Part shown: positions 50,166 through 61,983 of the stretch, one piece after another
Layout: each line of letters opens with the position of its first letter
Numbering within the stretch: position 1 is the first letter of the stretch
NCBI RefSeq assembly: GCF_010723305.1
Contig: NZ_BLKW01000002.1
Coordinates: forward strand, 186,001-250,000
Length of the DNA stretch: 64,000 nt
Source: Mycobacterium botniense
GTDB taxonomy: Bacteria > Actinomycetota > Actinomycetes > Mycobacteriales > Mycobacteriaceae
Reading direction: 5' to 3'
Program-made: the position numbers and the translations under genes
The notes under the pieces: generated by a model
Told to the model about the DNA's origin: nothing
Database searches by the model: none
Seen by the model: only the letters and a program-made list of their open reading frames with translations

Positions 50166-51071
50166 ATGGCGCGTACCGATAACGACACCTGGGATCTTGC
50201 GACGAGCGTGGGAGCCACTGCCACCATGGTGGCGGCCGGCCGGGCCCGTGCCACCAAAGCCGGACTCATCGACGATCAGTTCGCCGAGCCGCTGGTCCGC
50301 GCGGTCGGCATCGATTTCTTCACCCGCTGGGCCGCCGGCGAGCTGGACTCGGCCGAGGTGGACATCCCCGACTTGCCGTGGGGCATGCAACGGATGACCG
50401 ATCTGCTGGCGGTGCGTACCCGTCACATCGACGCGTTCGTCTCCGATGCTGTTGCCGCGGGCATCCGCCAAACCGTCATCCTGGCCTCCGGTCTGGATGC
50501 GCGCGGGTATCGGCTGTCGTGGCCCGCGGGGATGACGCTGTTCGAGGTGGATCAACCGCAGGTCCTCGAGTTCAAGGCCGAGACCCTGGCCGCACTGGGC
50601 GCCCAGCCGAAAGGAGATCTGCGGATGGTGCCGAGCGATCTGCGCCACGATTGGCCGGCGGCGCTGCGTGCGGCCGGGTTCGACGCCGGCCGGCCCACCG
50701 CGTGGATCGCCGAAGGTCTGCTGGCCTTCCTGCCGCCGTCGGCACAAGATCGTTTGCTGGACCAGATCACCGCGCTCAGTGCCGACGGCAGCCGGCTGAT
50801 CGCGGAGATCTTCATGAACACCGGAGAAAATCTGCGGGTTCTGGAAGCCGCCAACCGCAAGTGGTACGAGCACGGACTGGACGTCAGACTCGACAACTTG
50901 GGCTACCAGGGCGACCGTCACGATGTCGCGGACTATCTGGCGAGCCGGGGCTGGCGCACCTCGCGCACCCTGGCCAGTCAGCTGCTGGCCGCCAGTGGCT
51001 TACCGGTGCCGCCCCGAAACGAGGGGTACCGCGAAAACTACTACTGCACCGCGCTCCTGGGTTCACGCTGA
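50166..51071 (+). CDS. Class I SAM-dependent methyltransferase (TIGR00027 family)
   Basis: 301 residues. Typical start [21 protein letters not shown] and SAM-binding core [19 protein letters not shown], followed by [12 protein letters not shown] and [10 protein letters not shown]. Mycobacteria carry many copies of this leucine-carboxymethyltransferase-like family; substrates are mostly unknown. It overlaps the following CoA-transferase gene by one base, so the two are expressed together. I do not recall a methyltransferase between Rv3271c and Rv3272 in M. tuberculosis, so this is probably lineage-specific. Confidence 0.9.
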   Translation: MARTDNDTWDLATSVGATATMVAAGRARATKAGLIDDQFAEPLVRAVGIDFFTRWAAGELDSAEVDIPDLPWGMQRMTDLLAVRTRHIDAFVSDAVAAGIRQTVILASGLDARGYRLSWPAGMTLFEVDQPQVLEFKAETLAALGAQPKGDLRMVPSDLRHDWPAALRAAGFDAGRPTAWIAEGLLAFLPPSAQDRLLDQITALSADGSRLIAEIFMNTGENLRVLEAANRKWYEHGLDVRLDNLGYQGDRHDVADYLASRGWRTSRTLASQLLAASGLPVPPRNEGYRENYYCTALLGSR

Positions 51072-52264
51072 TGCCCGGCAACAACGGCCCCCGGCCGCTG
51101 GAGGGGTTTCGGGTGCTCGATTTCACGCAGAACGTGGCCGGGCCGCTGGCCGGGCAGGTGTTGGCCGATCTGGGTGCCGAGGTCATCAAGGTCGAGGCGC
51201 CCGGGGGCGAAGCCGCCCGCCGCCTCATCTCGGTTCTTCCCGGCCGCCCGCCGTTGGCCGCATATTTTCTGCCTAACAATCGGGGCAAGAAATCGGTGAC
51301 CGTCGACCTCACCTCCGAGCCGGCCAAACAGCAGATACTGCGGCTGGCCGACACCGCGGACGTGGTGCTGGAGGCTTTCCGCCCGGGGGTCATGGAAAGA
51401 CTCGGCCTGGGTCCGGGTGATTTGCAGTCGCGCAACCCGAAATTGATCTACGCCCGCCTGTCGGCCTACGGCGGTAACGGCCCGAACGGGGACCGGCCCG
51501 GGATCGACCTGATGGTCGCCGCCGAGGCCGGCATGACCTCCGGGATGCGCACCCCTGAGGGCAAACCGCAAATCATCCCCTTTCAACTCGTCGACAACGC
51601 CAGCGGTCACGTACTGGCCCAGGCGGTGCTGGCGGCGCTGCTCAACCGCGAGCGCCACGGTGTCGCTGACGTCGTGCGGGTCGCGATGTACGACGTCGCC
51701 GTCGGGCTGCAGGCCAACCAGCTCATCGTGCACCTGAACCGGTCCGGCGTCGACCAGAAAGCATCAAAACCGAAGGGACGCAAGACAGTTGGCTTCGCCA
51801 GCCAGCCCTCGGACGCCTTCCGCACAGCGGACGGGTACGTCGTGATCAGCGCGTACGTGCCCAAGCACTGGGAGCTTTTGTGCCGAACCATCGGCCGGCC
51901 CGACCTTCTCGACGACGCCCGGTTCGCCGACCAGCGCTCGCGGGCGGTCAACTACGCGGAGTTGGCCGACGAACTGGAAGCGACGCTGACAACCAGGACC
52001 GCCGCCGAGTGGGTTGAGCTGTTGCAGCGCAACGGCATCATGGCGTGCCTGCCCCACACCTGGAAGCAAGTGGTCACGACCCCGCTGTTCGCCGAGAATG
52101 ACCTCGCCGTGCGGGTCGGCAGCGGTGATGACGCCGTGACACTGATCCGCACACCGGCGCGCTACTCCACGTTCACCGCGACAGCAACAGGGCCGCCGCC
52201 GGCGGCGGGCCAACATAATGATGAGTTGCTGGTGGCGCCCGAGAGCGTCTCGCCCGAGCCGTGA
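51071..52264 (+). CDS. CoA-transferase family III (CaiB/BaiF) protein
   Basis: 397 residues, near the 394 I recall for Rv3272. Family signatures: LEGFRVLDFTQNVAGPLAGQ, DLGAEVIKVEAPGG, NNRGKKSVTVDL, then a conserved Asp in GIDLMVAAEAGM that would carry the CoA-bound intermediate. Members move CoA between acyl groups in lipid or carnitine-like metabolism; the substrate here is unknown. The ATG shares its A with the methyltransferase stop codon. The frame is open far upstream, but that part is antisense-like shadow of the methyltransferase gene. Confidence 0.9.
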   Translation: MPGNNGPRPLEGFRVLDFTQNVAGPLAGQVLADLGAEVIKVEAPGGEAARRLISVLPGRPPLAAYFLPNNRGKKSVTVDLTSEPAKQQILRLADTADVVLEAFRPGVMERLGLGPGDLQSRNPKLIYARLSAYGGNGPNGDRPGIDLMVAAEAGMTSGMRTPEGKPQIIPFQLVDNASGHVLAQAVLAALLNRERHGVADVVRVAMYDVAVGLQANQLIVHLNRSGVDQKASKPKGRKTVGFASQPSDAFRTADGYVVISAYVPKHWELLCRTIGRPDLLDDARFADQRSRAVNYAELADELEATLTTRTAAEWVELLQRNGIMACLPHTWKQVVTTPLFAENDLAVRVGSGDDAVTLIRTPARYSTFTATATGPPPAAGQHNDELLVAPESVSPEP

Positions 52265-52378
52265 CCGCACGGGTGCTCCTGGCGGGTGTTTTCTGCGGCA
52301 AACCAGCGGCGGCGGCAGTGCCGCCGGTGTAGCCTGCGCCGCTGTGGTGGTGAACCCGAGCGAGAGGATGAGTCTGAT

Positions 52379-52879
52379 ATGCGCGACGCGCGGTTGACCG
52401 GCGGTCTGCGCACGGCCGGTGTCGCGCTCGGCGCCGTGGTGGGTGTCGGGCTGGTCAGTGCCGGGGTGGCCGGTGCCGCCGACCCGGTCCAGGTGAAGAG
52501 CCGACTAGGCAACTGGTGCCTGGACACCCCGAATGGCAGCAGCACCGCGGCGGTGGTCAACCCCTGCGACGGGTCGCGTTCTCAGCTGTGGGTTGTCGGC
52601 CCTGCCGGCCAGGCTGGCGGCCAGATCGAAAGTGTGGCTTTCCCGGGCAATTGTCTGAGCATCAGCAACTCAGCCGACAACACCCCGGTGCTCCTGGCCG
52701 CCTGCCGGGTCAATGCCACCACCGAGCAGTGGAACTTCCAGCCCGACGGCCAGATCACCAGTGCCCTGGGTCCCTGCCTGAACGTCTTCGGCGGTGTCGC
52801 GCAGCCCGGGACCGCGGTGATCGCCTACCACTGCATTCCCGGCGTAGCCGACGAACAGTGGGAAAGCGTGGCCGGCTGA
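52379..52879 (+). CDS. Secreted ricin B-type lectin domain protein
   Basis: 166 residues. Signal peptide (residues 1-32, core AGVALGAVVGVGLVSAGVAGAA) and then a ricin-type beta-trefoil: three subdomains with Q-x-W at SQLWVV, EQWNFQ and EQWESV, and four or more Cys (WCLDT, NPCDG, GNCLS, AACRV, GPCLN, YHCIP) able to form disulphides. Such domains bind sugars; a target in the envelope or host is possible. AGAGGA precedes the ATG at 52379. I do not recall this gene in M. tuberculosis at this site, where Rv3273 (carbonic anhydrase/transporter) is found. Confidence 0.88.
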   Translation: MRDARLTGGLRTAGVALGAVVGVGLVSAGVAGAADPVQVKSRLGNWCLDTPNGSSTAAVVNPCDGSRSQLWVVGPAGQAGGQIESVAFPGNCLSISNSADNTPVLLAACRVNATTEQWNFQPDGQITSALGPCLNVFGGVAQPGTAVIAYHCIPGVADEQWESVAG

Positions 52880-52899
52880 CACCGCGCACAGCTGCGGTG
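52880..52899. terminator. Hairpin between the lectin gene and fadE25
   Basis: CACCGC (52880-52885) and GCGGTG (52894-52899) directly after the lectin stop codon, followed by a second stem CGCAC/GTGCG (52901-52916). It sits between two converging genes and may end transcription from both sides. No T-tract. Confidence 0.4.
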
Positions 52900-52923
52900 C
52901 CGCACGCCCGGGTGCGCCGCGAA

Positions 52924-54093
52924 TCAGCGCAGCAGCGCGCGTGACATCACCACCCGCTGAATCTGGTTGGTGCCCTCATAGATCTGGGTGATCTTGGCGT
53001 CACGCATCATCCGCTCGACCGGGAAGTCGCGGGTGTAGCCGTATCCCCCGAACAGCTGCACGGCATCGGTGGTGACCTGCATTGCGACATCGGAGGCAAA
53101 ACACTTCGACGCCGCGGAGATAAAACCCAGGCCCGTCTCGCCGCGCTCGGCGCGGGCCGCGGCGGTATAGACCATCAGCCGCGCTGCCTCCAGTTTCATC
53201 GCCATATCGGCAAGCATGAACTGCACACCCTGAAAGTCGCTGACCGGCCGGCCGAACTGGCGGCGCTCCTTGGTATAGGCGATCGCGGCGTCGAGCGCCC
53301 CCTGGGCGATGCCGACAGCCTGCGCGCCGATCGTGGGCCGGGTGTGATCCAGCGTCGCCAAGGCTGTCTTGAAACCGGTGCCGGGTTCGCCGATGATCCG
53401 GTCGCCGGGGATGCGGCAGTCGTCGAAGTAGAGCTCGGTGGTGGGCGACCCTTTGATGCCGAGCTTGCGTTCCTTGGGCCCGACCGTAAAACCGTCGTCG
53501 TCTTTGTGCACCATAAACGCCGATATTCCGTTGGCTTCCAGGTCGGGATCGGTCACCGCCATCACCGTGTACCAGGTCGACACCCCGCCGTTGGTGATCC
53601 AGCATTTCGACCCGTTGAGCACCCAGGAGTCCCCGTCAGCCCGGGCACGAGTGCGCATCGCCACCGCGTCGCTGCCCGAACCCCGCTCAGAAAGCGCGTA
53701 GGACGCCAGCGCCTCCCCGGAGGCAACCGTGGGCAGCACCTGCTGCTTCAACTCCTCTGACCCGCTCAGCAACAGGCCCATGGTGCCCAGCTTGTTCACG
53801 GCCGGGATCAGCGAAGCGGACGCGTCCACACGCGCCACTTCCTCGATGACGATGCAGGTAGCCACGGCGTCGGCGCCCTGACCCCCGTACTCTTCGGGGA
53901 TGTGCACCGCCGAGAACCCGGCGCCGTTCAGCGCCGAGAGCGCCTCCTCGGGGAAACGGGATTGCTCGTCCACCTCGGCGGCATAGGGTGCGATCTCTTT
54001 TTCCGCCAGCGCACGTACCGCCGCCCGCAGCGCGTGATGCTCCTCGCGCAGCGCGAACAGGTCGAACGCCGGGTTTCCCGCCCACTTCGCCAC
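52924..54093 (-). CDS. fadE25: Acyl-CoA dehydrogenase FadE25
   Basis: 389 residues, the same length as Rv3274c. Acyl-CoA dehydrogenase fold: YALSERGSGSDA and CWITNGG for FAD binding, LGIKGSPTTELYFDDCRIP, and the C-terminal YEGTNQIQRVVMSRALL where the catalytic Glu lies in the SCAD/IVD-type families. It is likely active on short- or branched-chain acyl-CoA. The GTG at 54093 has AGGAGG six bases upstream. The gene is 44 bp after purE. Confidence 0.95.
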   Translation of the reverse strand: MAKWAGNPAFDLFALREEHHALRAAVRALAEKEIAPYAAEVDEQSRFPEEALSALNGAGFSAVHIPEEYGGQGADAVATCIVIEEVARVDASASLIPAVNKLGTMGLLLSGSEELKQQVLPTVASGEALASYALSERGSGSDAVAMRTRARADGDSWVLNGSKCWITNGGVSTWYTVMAVTDPDLEANGISAFMVHKDDDGFTVGPKERKLGIKGSPTTELYFDDCRIPGDRIIGEPGTGFKTALATLDHTRPTIGAQAVGIAQGALDAAIAYTKERRQFGRPVSDFQGVQFMLADMAMKLEAARLMVYTAAARAERGETGLGFISAASKCFASDVAMQVTTDAVQLFGGYGYTRDFPVERMMRDAKITQIYEGTNQIQRVVMSRALLR

Positions 54094-54137
54094 CTCGGCC
54101 TCCTCGCTTCGTCGTGTGTGCCCGGCTTCTCGGGCCG

Positions 54138-54644
54138 CTAACCGCCGGTGACCTTACCGCGCAGCGCCTGGTCTTTGGCCCGCACCGTCTCGACCAGCTG
54201 CTCCTGGAAGGCCACGACCCGGCTGCGCAGCTGCGGGTTCGCTGACCCCAGTATGCGCACGGCCAGCAGACCGGCGTTGCGGGCGCCGCCGATGGACACC
54301 GTGGCCACCGGCACCCCGGCGGGCATCTGAACGATGGACAGCAACGAGTCAAGACCATCGAGATGTGCCAGCGGCACCGGCACCCCGATCACCGGCAACG
54401 GGGTGGCGGAGGCGACCATTCCGGGCAGGTGGGCCGCGCCCCCGGCGCCGGCGATGATGACCTCGATACCACGCTCGGCGGCACCGTGCGCGTAGTCGAG
54501 CATCAGCATCGGCGTCCGATGGGCCGACACCACCCGAACCTCGTAGGGGATGTCGAACTCGGCCAGCGCGTCGGCGGCGGCGGCCATCACCGACCAGTCG
54601 CTGTCGCTGCCCATGATCACCGCAACCCGGGGCTTTCGGCTCAT
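54138..54644 (-). CDS. purE: N5-carboxyaminoimidazole ribonucleotide mutase
   Basis: Purine synthesis: moves the carboxyl group of N5-CAIR to give CAIR. 168 residues from the ATG at 54644, which overlaps the purK stop (ATGA). Motifs [20 protein letters not shown] (catalytic His), [13 protein letters not shown] and [16 protein letters not shown] are intact. A start 27 bases upstream would overlap purK further. Corresponds to Rv3275c. Confidence 0.96.
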   Translation of the reverse strand: MSRKPRVAVIMGSDSDWSVMAAAADALAEFDIPYEVRVVSAHRTPMLMLDYAHGAAERGIEVIIAGAGGAAHLPGMVASATPLPVIGVPVPLAHLDGLDSLLSIVQMPAGVPVATVSIGGARNAGLLAVRILGSANPQLRSRVVAFQEQLVETVRAKDQALRGKVTGG

Positions 54645-55834
54645 CGCTGCCGCTCCGATCCGTCTCTCCATTGCGCGTGTGCTAACCAGTGTGCGGCCAG
54701 CTCGGCACGTTCACGCAGGTTCGCCGCGTCGGATCCGAGCAGGTTGACGTGCCCGATCTTGCGGCCCGGGCGTTCCTGCTTGCCGTACCAGTGCACCCGG
54801 ACGTCGGGCATCCGCGCAAACAGGTGGTGTAGCCGCTCGTCGACGGTCATCGCCGGCTGGTGCTCGGCGCCGAGCACGTTGGCCATGACGGTCACCGGTG
54901 CGATGGCGTCGGTGGCGCCCAGCGGATAGTCCAGCACCGCCCGCAAATGCTGCTCGAACTGGCTGGTGCGGGCGCCGTCCATGGTCCAGTGCCCGGAGTT
55001 GTGCGGGCGCATCGCCAGTTCGTTGACCAGCAGCGCACCGGCGTCGGTTTCGAACAGCTCGACGGCCAGCACCCCCACGACACCGATCTCGGCCGCCAGT
55101 CGCAGCGCCAGCCGCTGGGCGTCACCGGCACGTTCGTCGGACAGCTCGGGGGCGGGTGCGATGACCTGCACGCAGATACCGTCGCGCTGCACCGTCTGCA
55201 CCACCGGCCACGCCGCGCCCTGACCGAACGGTGAGCGCGCCACCAGCGCCGCGAGTTCTCGGCGCAACGCGACCCGCTCTTCGACCAGCACTGCGACCCC
55301 CGCGGCCAGCAACTCACCCGCGGCCGCGCGCGCCTGCGCCGGGTTATCGGCCACCCGCACCCCGCGACCGTCATACCCGCCGCGGACCGCCTTGACCACG
55401 ACCGGGCCGCCTAGTCGGCGGGCGAAGGTTTCCGCATCGTCGGCGCTGTTCACACCGGCATAGCGCGGCACCGGGGCCCCCAGCGACGCCAGCCGCCGGC
55501 GCATCACCAGTTTGTCCTGGGCGTGCAGCAGCGCCTGCGGTGACGGCGCCACGTTGACACCCTCGCTGGCCAGCTTGTCCAGCAGCTCGGGCGGGACATG
55601 CTCATGGTCGAAGGTCAGCACCTCCGCCCCGGCGGCGACGCGGCGCAGAGCCTGCAAGTCGGTGTGCGAGCCGATCACCACGTCCGGGGTCACCTGCGCG
55701 GCCGGATCGTCAGCGGTAAGCGCCAGCACCCGCAGTGTCTGCCCGAGGGCTATGGCGGCCTGATGGGTCATCCGGGCGAGCTGACCGCCCCCGATCATGG
55801 CGACCACCGGCCCGCCGCTACGACTGCTCGGCAC
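54641..55834 (-). CDS. purK: N5-carboxyaminoimidazole ribonucleotide synthase
   Basis: ATP-grasp enzyme that carboxylates AIR with bicarbonate, working with PurE. 397 residues. GGGQLARM at the N-terminus, [34 protein letters not shown] and [14 protein letters not shown] are family signatures. The GTG at 55834 is chosen; mycobacterial homologues vary at the N-terminus (Rv3276c is annotated as 429). Translationally coupled to purE. Confidence 0.95.
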   Translation of the reverse strand: MPSSRSGGPVVAMIGGGQLARMTHQAAIALGQTLRVLALTADDPAAQVTPDVVIGSHTDLQALRRVAAGAEVLTFDHEHVPPELLDKLASEGVNVAPSPQALLHAQDKLVMRRRLASLGAPVPRYAGVNSADDAETFARRLGGPVVVKAVRGGYDGRGVRVADNPAQARAAAGELLAAGVAVLVEERVALRRELAALVARSPFGQGAAWPVVQTVQRDGICVQVIAPAPELSDERAGDAQRLALRLAAEIGVVGVLAVELFETDAGALLVNELAMRPHNSGHWTMDGARTSQFEQHLRAVLDYPLGATDAIAPVTVMANVLGAEHQPAMTVDERLHHLFARMPDVRVHWYGKQERPGRKIGHVNLLGSDAANLRERAELAAHWLAHAQWRDGSERQR

Positions 55835-55915
55835 GGCACTTATGGTGTCATGGCGGCTGAGCGGGGTATTTATCGGCAGTCACACCGTTGCGGCGCACCG
55901 CTGAACGCCAGTCCG

Positions 55916-55921
55916 TACACT
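55916..55921 (+). promoter_or_regulatory. Putative leaderless promoter -10 of the GtrA gene
   Basis: TACACT with eight bases to the GTG at 55930. Confidence 0.35.
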
Positions 55922-55929
55922 GCCAAACT

Positions 55930-56592
55930 GTGTCCTTTGCCGATGCCACTGTTGCGCTGCTTCCACGGCACGTTCGGCCCTATCTGGAACGCCATCACGA
56001 ACTGATCAAGTTCGCCATCGTCGGCGCGACCACATTCGTCATCGACTCGGCGATTTTCTACACCCTCAAACTCACCATCTTGGAGCCCAAGCCGGTCACC
56101 GCCAAGGTCATCTCCGGCATTGTCGCTGTCATCGCGTCCTACATCCTCAACAGGGAGTGGAGTTTTCGTGACCGCGGCGGACGTGAGCGCCACCACGAAG
56201 CGCTGCTGTTTTTCGCGTTCAGCGGCGTGGGTGTGCTGCTGTCCATGGCGCCGCTGTGGATCTCCAGCTACGTCCTGCAGTTGCGGGTGCCGACCGTGTC
56301 GCTGACCGTGGAGAACATCGCCGACTTCATCTCGGCCTACATCATCGGCAACCTGCTGCAAATGGCGTTCCGCTTCTGGGCTTTCCGGCGCTGGGTATTC
56401 CCCGACGAGTTCGGCCGCAACCCGGAAAAAGCGCTCGAATCGGCACTGACCGCCGGCGGATTCGCGGAAGTCTTCGAGGACAACCTGGAAAACGGCGGCA
56501 ACGTCACCCTGCTGCGCGCGTGGCGTTCGCGGCGTAACCGGTTCGCTCAGCTGGGCGAATCCTCCGATCCGAGAGTGTCGAAAACTTCGTGA
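55930..56592 (+). CDS. GtrA family membrane protein (Rv3277 type)
   Basis: 220 residues with four hydrophobic helices (about 30-150). GtrA signature: LIKFAIVGATTFVIDSAIFYTL at the start and NFRWWVF-like FRFWAFRRWVF at the end, and SYILNREWSF. GtrA proteins are thought to help flip lipid-linked sugars across the membrane. The C-terminal 60 residues are hydrophilic. Its 3' end overlaps the convergent PH-domain gene by 46 bp. The GTG at 55930 is preferred for its promoter spacing; an ATG at 55888 would add 14 residues. Confidence 0.85.
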   Translation: MSFADATVALLPRHVRPYLERHHELIKFAIVGATTFVIDSAIFYTLKLTILEPKPVTAKVISGIVAVIASYILNREWSFRDRGGRERHHEALLFFAFSGVGVLLSMAPLWISSYVLQLRVPTVSLTVENIADFISAYIIGNLLQMAFRFWAFRRWVFPDEFGRNPEKALESALTAGGFAEVFEDNLENGGNVTLLRAWRSRRNRFAQLGESSDPRVSKTS

Positions 56593-57067
56593 TAGAGCAG
56601 CGTGTGCACCTGCCGCACCCGTGGAATATCGGAGAACTCCAAGGGATCTTGGGCTGCCGTTTCGATGGTCAACGTGCCGGTGCGCAACAACCGGTCCACG
56701 ATCCCGTGCCGGAACTCCACGTGCTCGATGCGGGCCAGCGGGATGTCGATACCGCTGCGGGTCAGCACTCCCTGCCGAAACATCACCCGCCGGTCGGTCA
56801 CAACGAAATGCGTGGTCAGCCAGTTCAGGAAGGGCCCCAGCGTCAGCCAGCCGACCACCACCAGCCAGATCGCGCCGATGACCCCGCAGATCACATGCTT
56901 GGCAGCCGGATCCCAGGTGGTGGCGGTCACCACCGCCGCGGCGAAGGACGCCAGCCCGCTCGTCAGGATGAAGATCACCACCGCCGGGATCAGGCGCTTC
57001 CAGTGCGGGTGCCGGTGCACAACCAGCTGCTCGTCGTCGGCGAGCACGCTGTCGGGGTACCGCACGA

Positions 57068-57071
<4 letters not shown>
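56547..57071 (-). CDS. Bacterial PH-domain membrane protein (Rv3278c type)
   Basis: 174 residues, as Rv3278c (about 172). Two membrane helices (about 28-50 and 60-85) followed by a bacterial PH domain: THFVVTDRRVMFRQGVLTRSGIDIPLARIEHVEF and a second strand set TGTLTIETAAQDPLEFSDIP. Function unknown; it possibly senses or organises membranes. The ATG at 57071 overlaps the birA stop by four bases, so it is co-expressed with birA. Its 3' end overlaps gtrA antisense for 46 bp. Confidence 0.85.
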
Positions 57072-59825
<2,754 letters not shown>

Positions 59826-59844
59826 CCGCCGGGACAGCGGCGCG

Positions 59845-60486
59845 ATGACCCGGGTGGTGCTGGGATCGGCCTCTCCAGGCCGGCTCAAAATGCTCCGCCA
59901 GGCAGGGATCGACCCGCTGGTCATGGTTTCCGGCGTCGATGAACAGGCGGTGGCTGCCAGTCTCGGACACGACGTGTCACCCGGCCACATAGTCTGCGCC
60001 TTGGCCCGGGCCAAGGCTGAGCGGGTCGCTGCTGATGTCGACAGCGCAGTTGGCGCGGATTGCGTTGTCGTCGGCTGCGATTCGATGCTCTACATCGACG
60101 GCCGGTTGTGCGGCAAACCGCAATCGGTCGCCGACGCGCGGGCACAATGGCAGTCGATATCCGGCCGCGCCGGCCAGCTCTACACCGGCCATTGCGTTAT
60201 CCGCTTGCTGGACAAGAAGATCACGTTTATCGGTAGTGAAAAATCAGTTACCACAGTGTATTTCGGAATACCCTCACCTGGCGATCTCGAAGCGTATCTT
60301 GCCAGCGGGGAGCCGCTGCAGGTCGCCGGCGGTTTTACGCTGGACGGGCTGGGCGGCTGGTTCATCGACGGCGTCGACGGCGATCCGTCGGCCGTGGTGG
60401 GGATCGGGCTGCCGGTGACGCGTTCCCTGCTGCAGCGCGCCGGCTTGTCGATCGCTGCGCTCTGGGCGGCCAACCCCGTCGGCTGA
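59845..60486 (+). CDS. maf: Maf/YhdE-type nucleotide pyrophosphatase
   Basis: House-cleaning enzyme hydrolysing non-canonical nucleoside triphosphates; Maf homologues also affect division. 213 residues. [14 protein letters not shown] (substrate loop), [25 protein letters not shown] and [21 protein letters not shown] are conserved. The ATG at 59845 is preferred; the longer frame overlaps accE5. Corresponds to Rv3282. Confidence 0.94.
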   Translation: MTRVVLGSASPGRLKMLRQAGIDPLVMVSGVDEQAVAASLGHDVSPGHIVCALARAKAERVAADVDSAVGADCVVVGCDSMLYIDGRLCGKPQSVADARAQWQSISGRAGQLYTGHCVIRLLDKKITFIGSEKSVTTVYFGIPSPGDLEAYLASGEPLQVAGGFTLDGLGGWFIDGVDGDPSAVVGIGLPVTRSLLQRAGLSIAALWAANPVG

Positions 60487-60547
60487 ATCGCGATTGTCGC
60501 GCGCTGCTGACGATCTCGGCGTCTGGCCCCGAAAAGGCCGTGGTGGG

Positions 60548-60553
60548 TAGGCT
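60548..60553 (+). promoter_or_regulatory. Putative leaderless promoter -10 of sseA
   Basis: TAGGCT with six bases to the GTG at 60560. Confidence 0.4.
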
Positions 60554-60559
60554 TGCAGT

Positions 60560-61453
60560 GTGCCGCTACCACCAGATCCCGACCCCAGCCTGCAGTCGTA
60601 CGCCCACCCCGAACGGCTGGTCACCAATGACTGGCTGGCCGAAAACATGGGCAAACCCGGTTTAGCCATCGTCGAATCCGACGAAGATGTTTTGCTCTAC
60701 GATGTCGGCCATATTCCCGGCGCGGTGAAGGTCGATTGGCACACCGACCTCAACGACCCGAGGGTGCGCGACTACATCAACGGTGAACAGTTCGCCGCGT
60801 TGATGGACCGAAAAGGTATCGCCCGCGATGACACCGTGGTCATCTATGGGGACAAGAGCAACTGGTGGGCCGCCTACGCGCTGTGGGTGTTCACGTTGTT
60901 CGGCCACCCCGATGTGCGACTGCTCAACGGCGGGCGGGACCTGTGGCTGGCTGAAGGCCGGGAGACCACGCTGGACGTGCCGACCAAAACGTCAAGCGGC
61001 TATCCCGTCGTGCCGCGCAACGACGCACCGATCCGCGCCTTCAAAGACGACGTCCTCGCCAGCCTGGGCCGCCAGCCGCTGATCGATGTGCGTTCCCCCG
61101 AGGAGTACACCGGTCAACGCACCCATATGCCCGACTACCCGGAGGAAGGCGTGCTGCGTGCCGGTCATATCCCCACCGCGGTGCACATTCCGTGGGGCAA
61201 GGCGGTCGACGAGACCGGGCGGTTCCGCAGTCGCGAGGAGCTTGAGCAGCTCTACGGCTTCGTCACACCCGAGGACAAGACCATCGTGTACTGCCGCATC
61301 GGGGAGCGCTCCAGCCATACCTGGTTCGTCCTGACACATCTGCTCGGCAAGCCGGGGGTACGCAACTACGACGGCTCGTGGACCGAATGGGGCAACACCG
61401 TTCGGGTACCGATCGTCGCCGGCGCCGAGCCCGGAGAAGCACCGCCCCGATGA
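60560..61453 (+). CDS. sseA: Thiosulfate sulfurtransferase (rhodanese) SseA
   Basis: Transfers sulfane sulphur from thiosulphate or mercaptopyruvate to acceptors. 297 residues, as I recall for Rv3283. Two rhodanese domains; the C-terminal one is catalytic, with Cys245 in [13 protein letters not shown]-terminal domain motifs: [45 protein letters not shown]. Overlaps the SufE-like gene by four bases (ATGA), which suggests joint sulphur-transfer function. Confidence 0.95.
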   Translation: MPLPPDPDPSLQSYAHPERLVTNDWLAENMGKPGLAIVESDEDVLLYDVGHIPGAVKVDWHTDLNDPRVRDYINGEQFAALMDRKGIARDDTVVIYGDKSNWWAAYALWVFTLFGHPDVRLLNGGRDLWLAEGRETTLDVPTKTSSGYPVVPRNDAPIRAFKDDVLASLGRQPLIDVRSPEEYTGQRTHMPDYPEEGVLRAGHIPTAVHIPWGKAVDETGRFRSREELEQLYGFVTPEDKTIVYCRIGERSSHTWFVLTHLLGKPGVRNYDGSWTEWGNTVRVPIVAGAEPGEAPPR

Positions 61454-61869
61454 CCCTGCCCGCGCCCCTGGCCGACGTGGTGTCCGAGTTCGCCGAAGTC
61501 CAGGGCCAAGACAAGCTCAAGCTGCTGCTGGAATTCGCGGACGAGCTGCCGCCGTTGCCGCCCGAGCTGCACGACGCGGCGCTGGAACCGGTGCCCGAGT
61601 GCCAGTCCCCGCTGTTCCTGCACGTCGACGCCCGCGACCCGCAGCGGGTGCGGCTGCATTTTTCCGCGCCGCCGGAAGCGCCCACCACCCGCGGGCTCGC
61701 CTCGATCCTGGCCGCCGGCCTCGACGAGCAGCCCGCCGCTGCCATCCTGGCCGTCCCTGACGATTTCTACACCGAGCTGGGCCTGGCGGCGTTGATCAGC
61801 CCGCTGCGGCTGCGCGGCATGTCGGCGATGCTGGCGCGGATCAAGCGGCAGCTGCGGGCGGCAGCCTGA
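61450..61869 (+). CDS. SufE-family sulphur acceptor protein (Rv3284 type)
   Basis: 139 residues. SufE fold: [29 protein letters not shown], then [12 protein letters not shown] with the sulphur-accepting Cys51, and a C-terminal helix pair. SufE proteins receive sulphur as a persulphide from a donor such as a cysteine desulphurase. Coupling to the rhodanese SseA suggests it may accept sulphur from that enzyme. Start at ATG 61450 overlaps the sseA stop codon. Confidence 0.9.
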   Translation: MTLPAPLADVVSEFAEVQGQDKLKLLLEFADELPPLPPELHDAALEPVPECQSPLFLHVDARDPQRVRLHFSAPPEAPTTRGLASILAAGLDEQPAAAILAVPDDFYTELGLAALISPLRLRGMSAMLARIKRQLRAAA

Positions 61870-61926
61870 TGCCGGGCACCCCCTCGCCCGGGTGACGGCG
61901 CGGTGCTTAGACTTCCCCCGACGCTG

Positions 61927-61956
61927 TTGTAAGAAATTCTCTTAGAGTCTTAACGT
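61927..61956 (+). promoter_or_regulatory. Candidate promoter/operator of accA3
   Basis: TTGTAA (61927-61932), 18 bases, TAACGT (61951-61956). The AT-rich inverted repeat TAAGA-AATTC-TCTTA (61930-61944) lies in the spacer region, where a repressor could block RNA polymerase. Base composition differs sharply from the surroundings. No known regulator is assigned. Confidence 0.4.
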
Positions 61957-61983
61957 CCGCTAGCGAACGACACAGGAGGCGCA

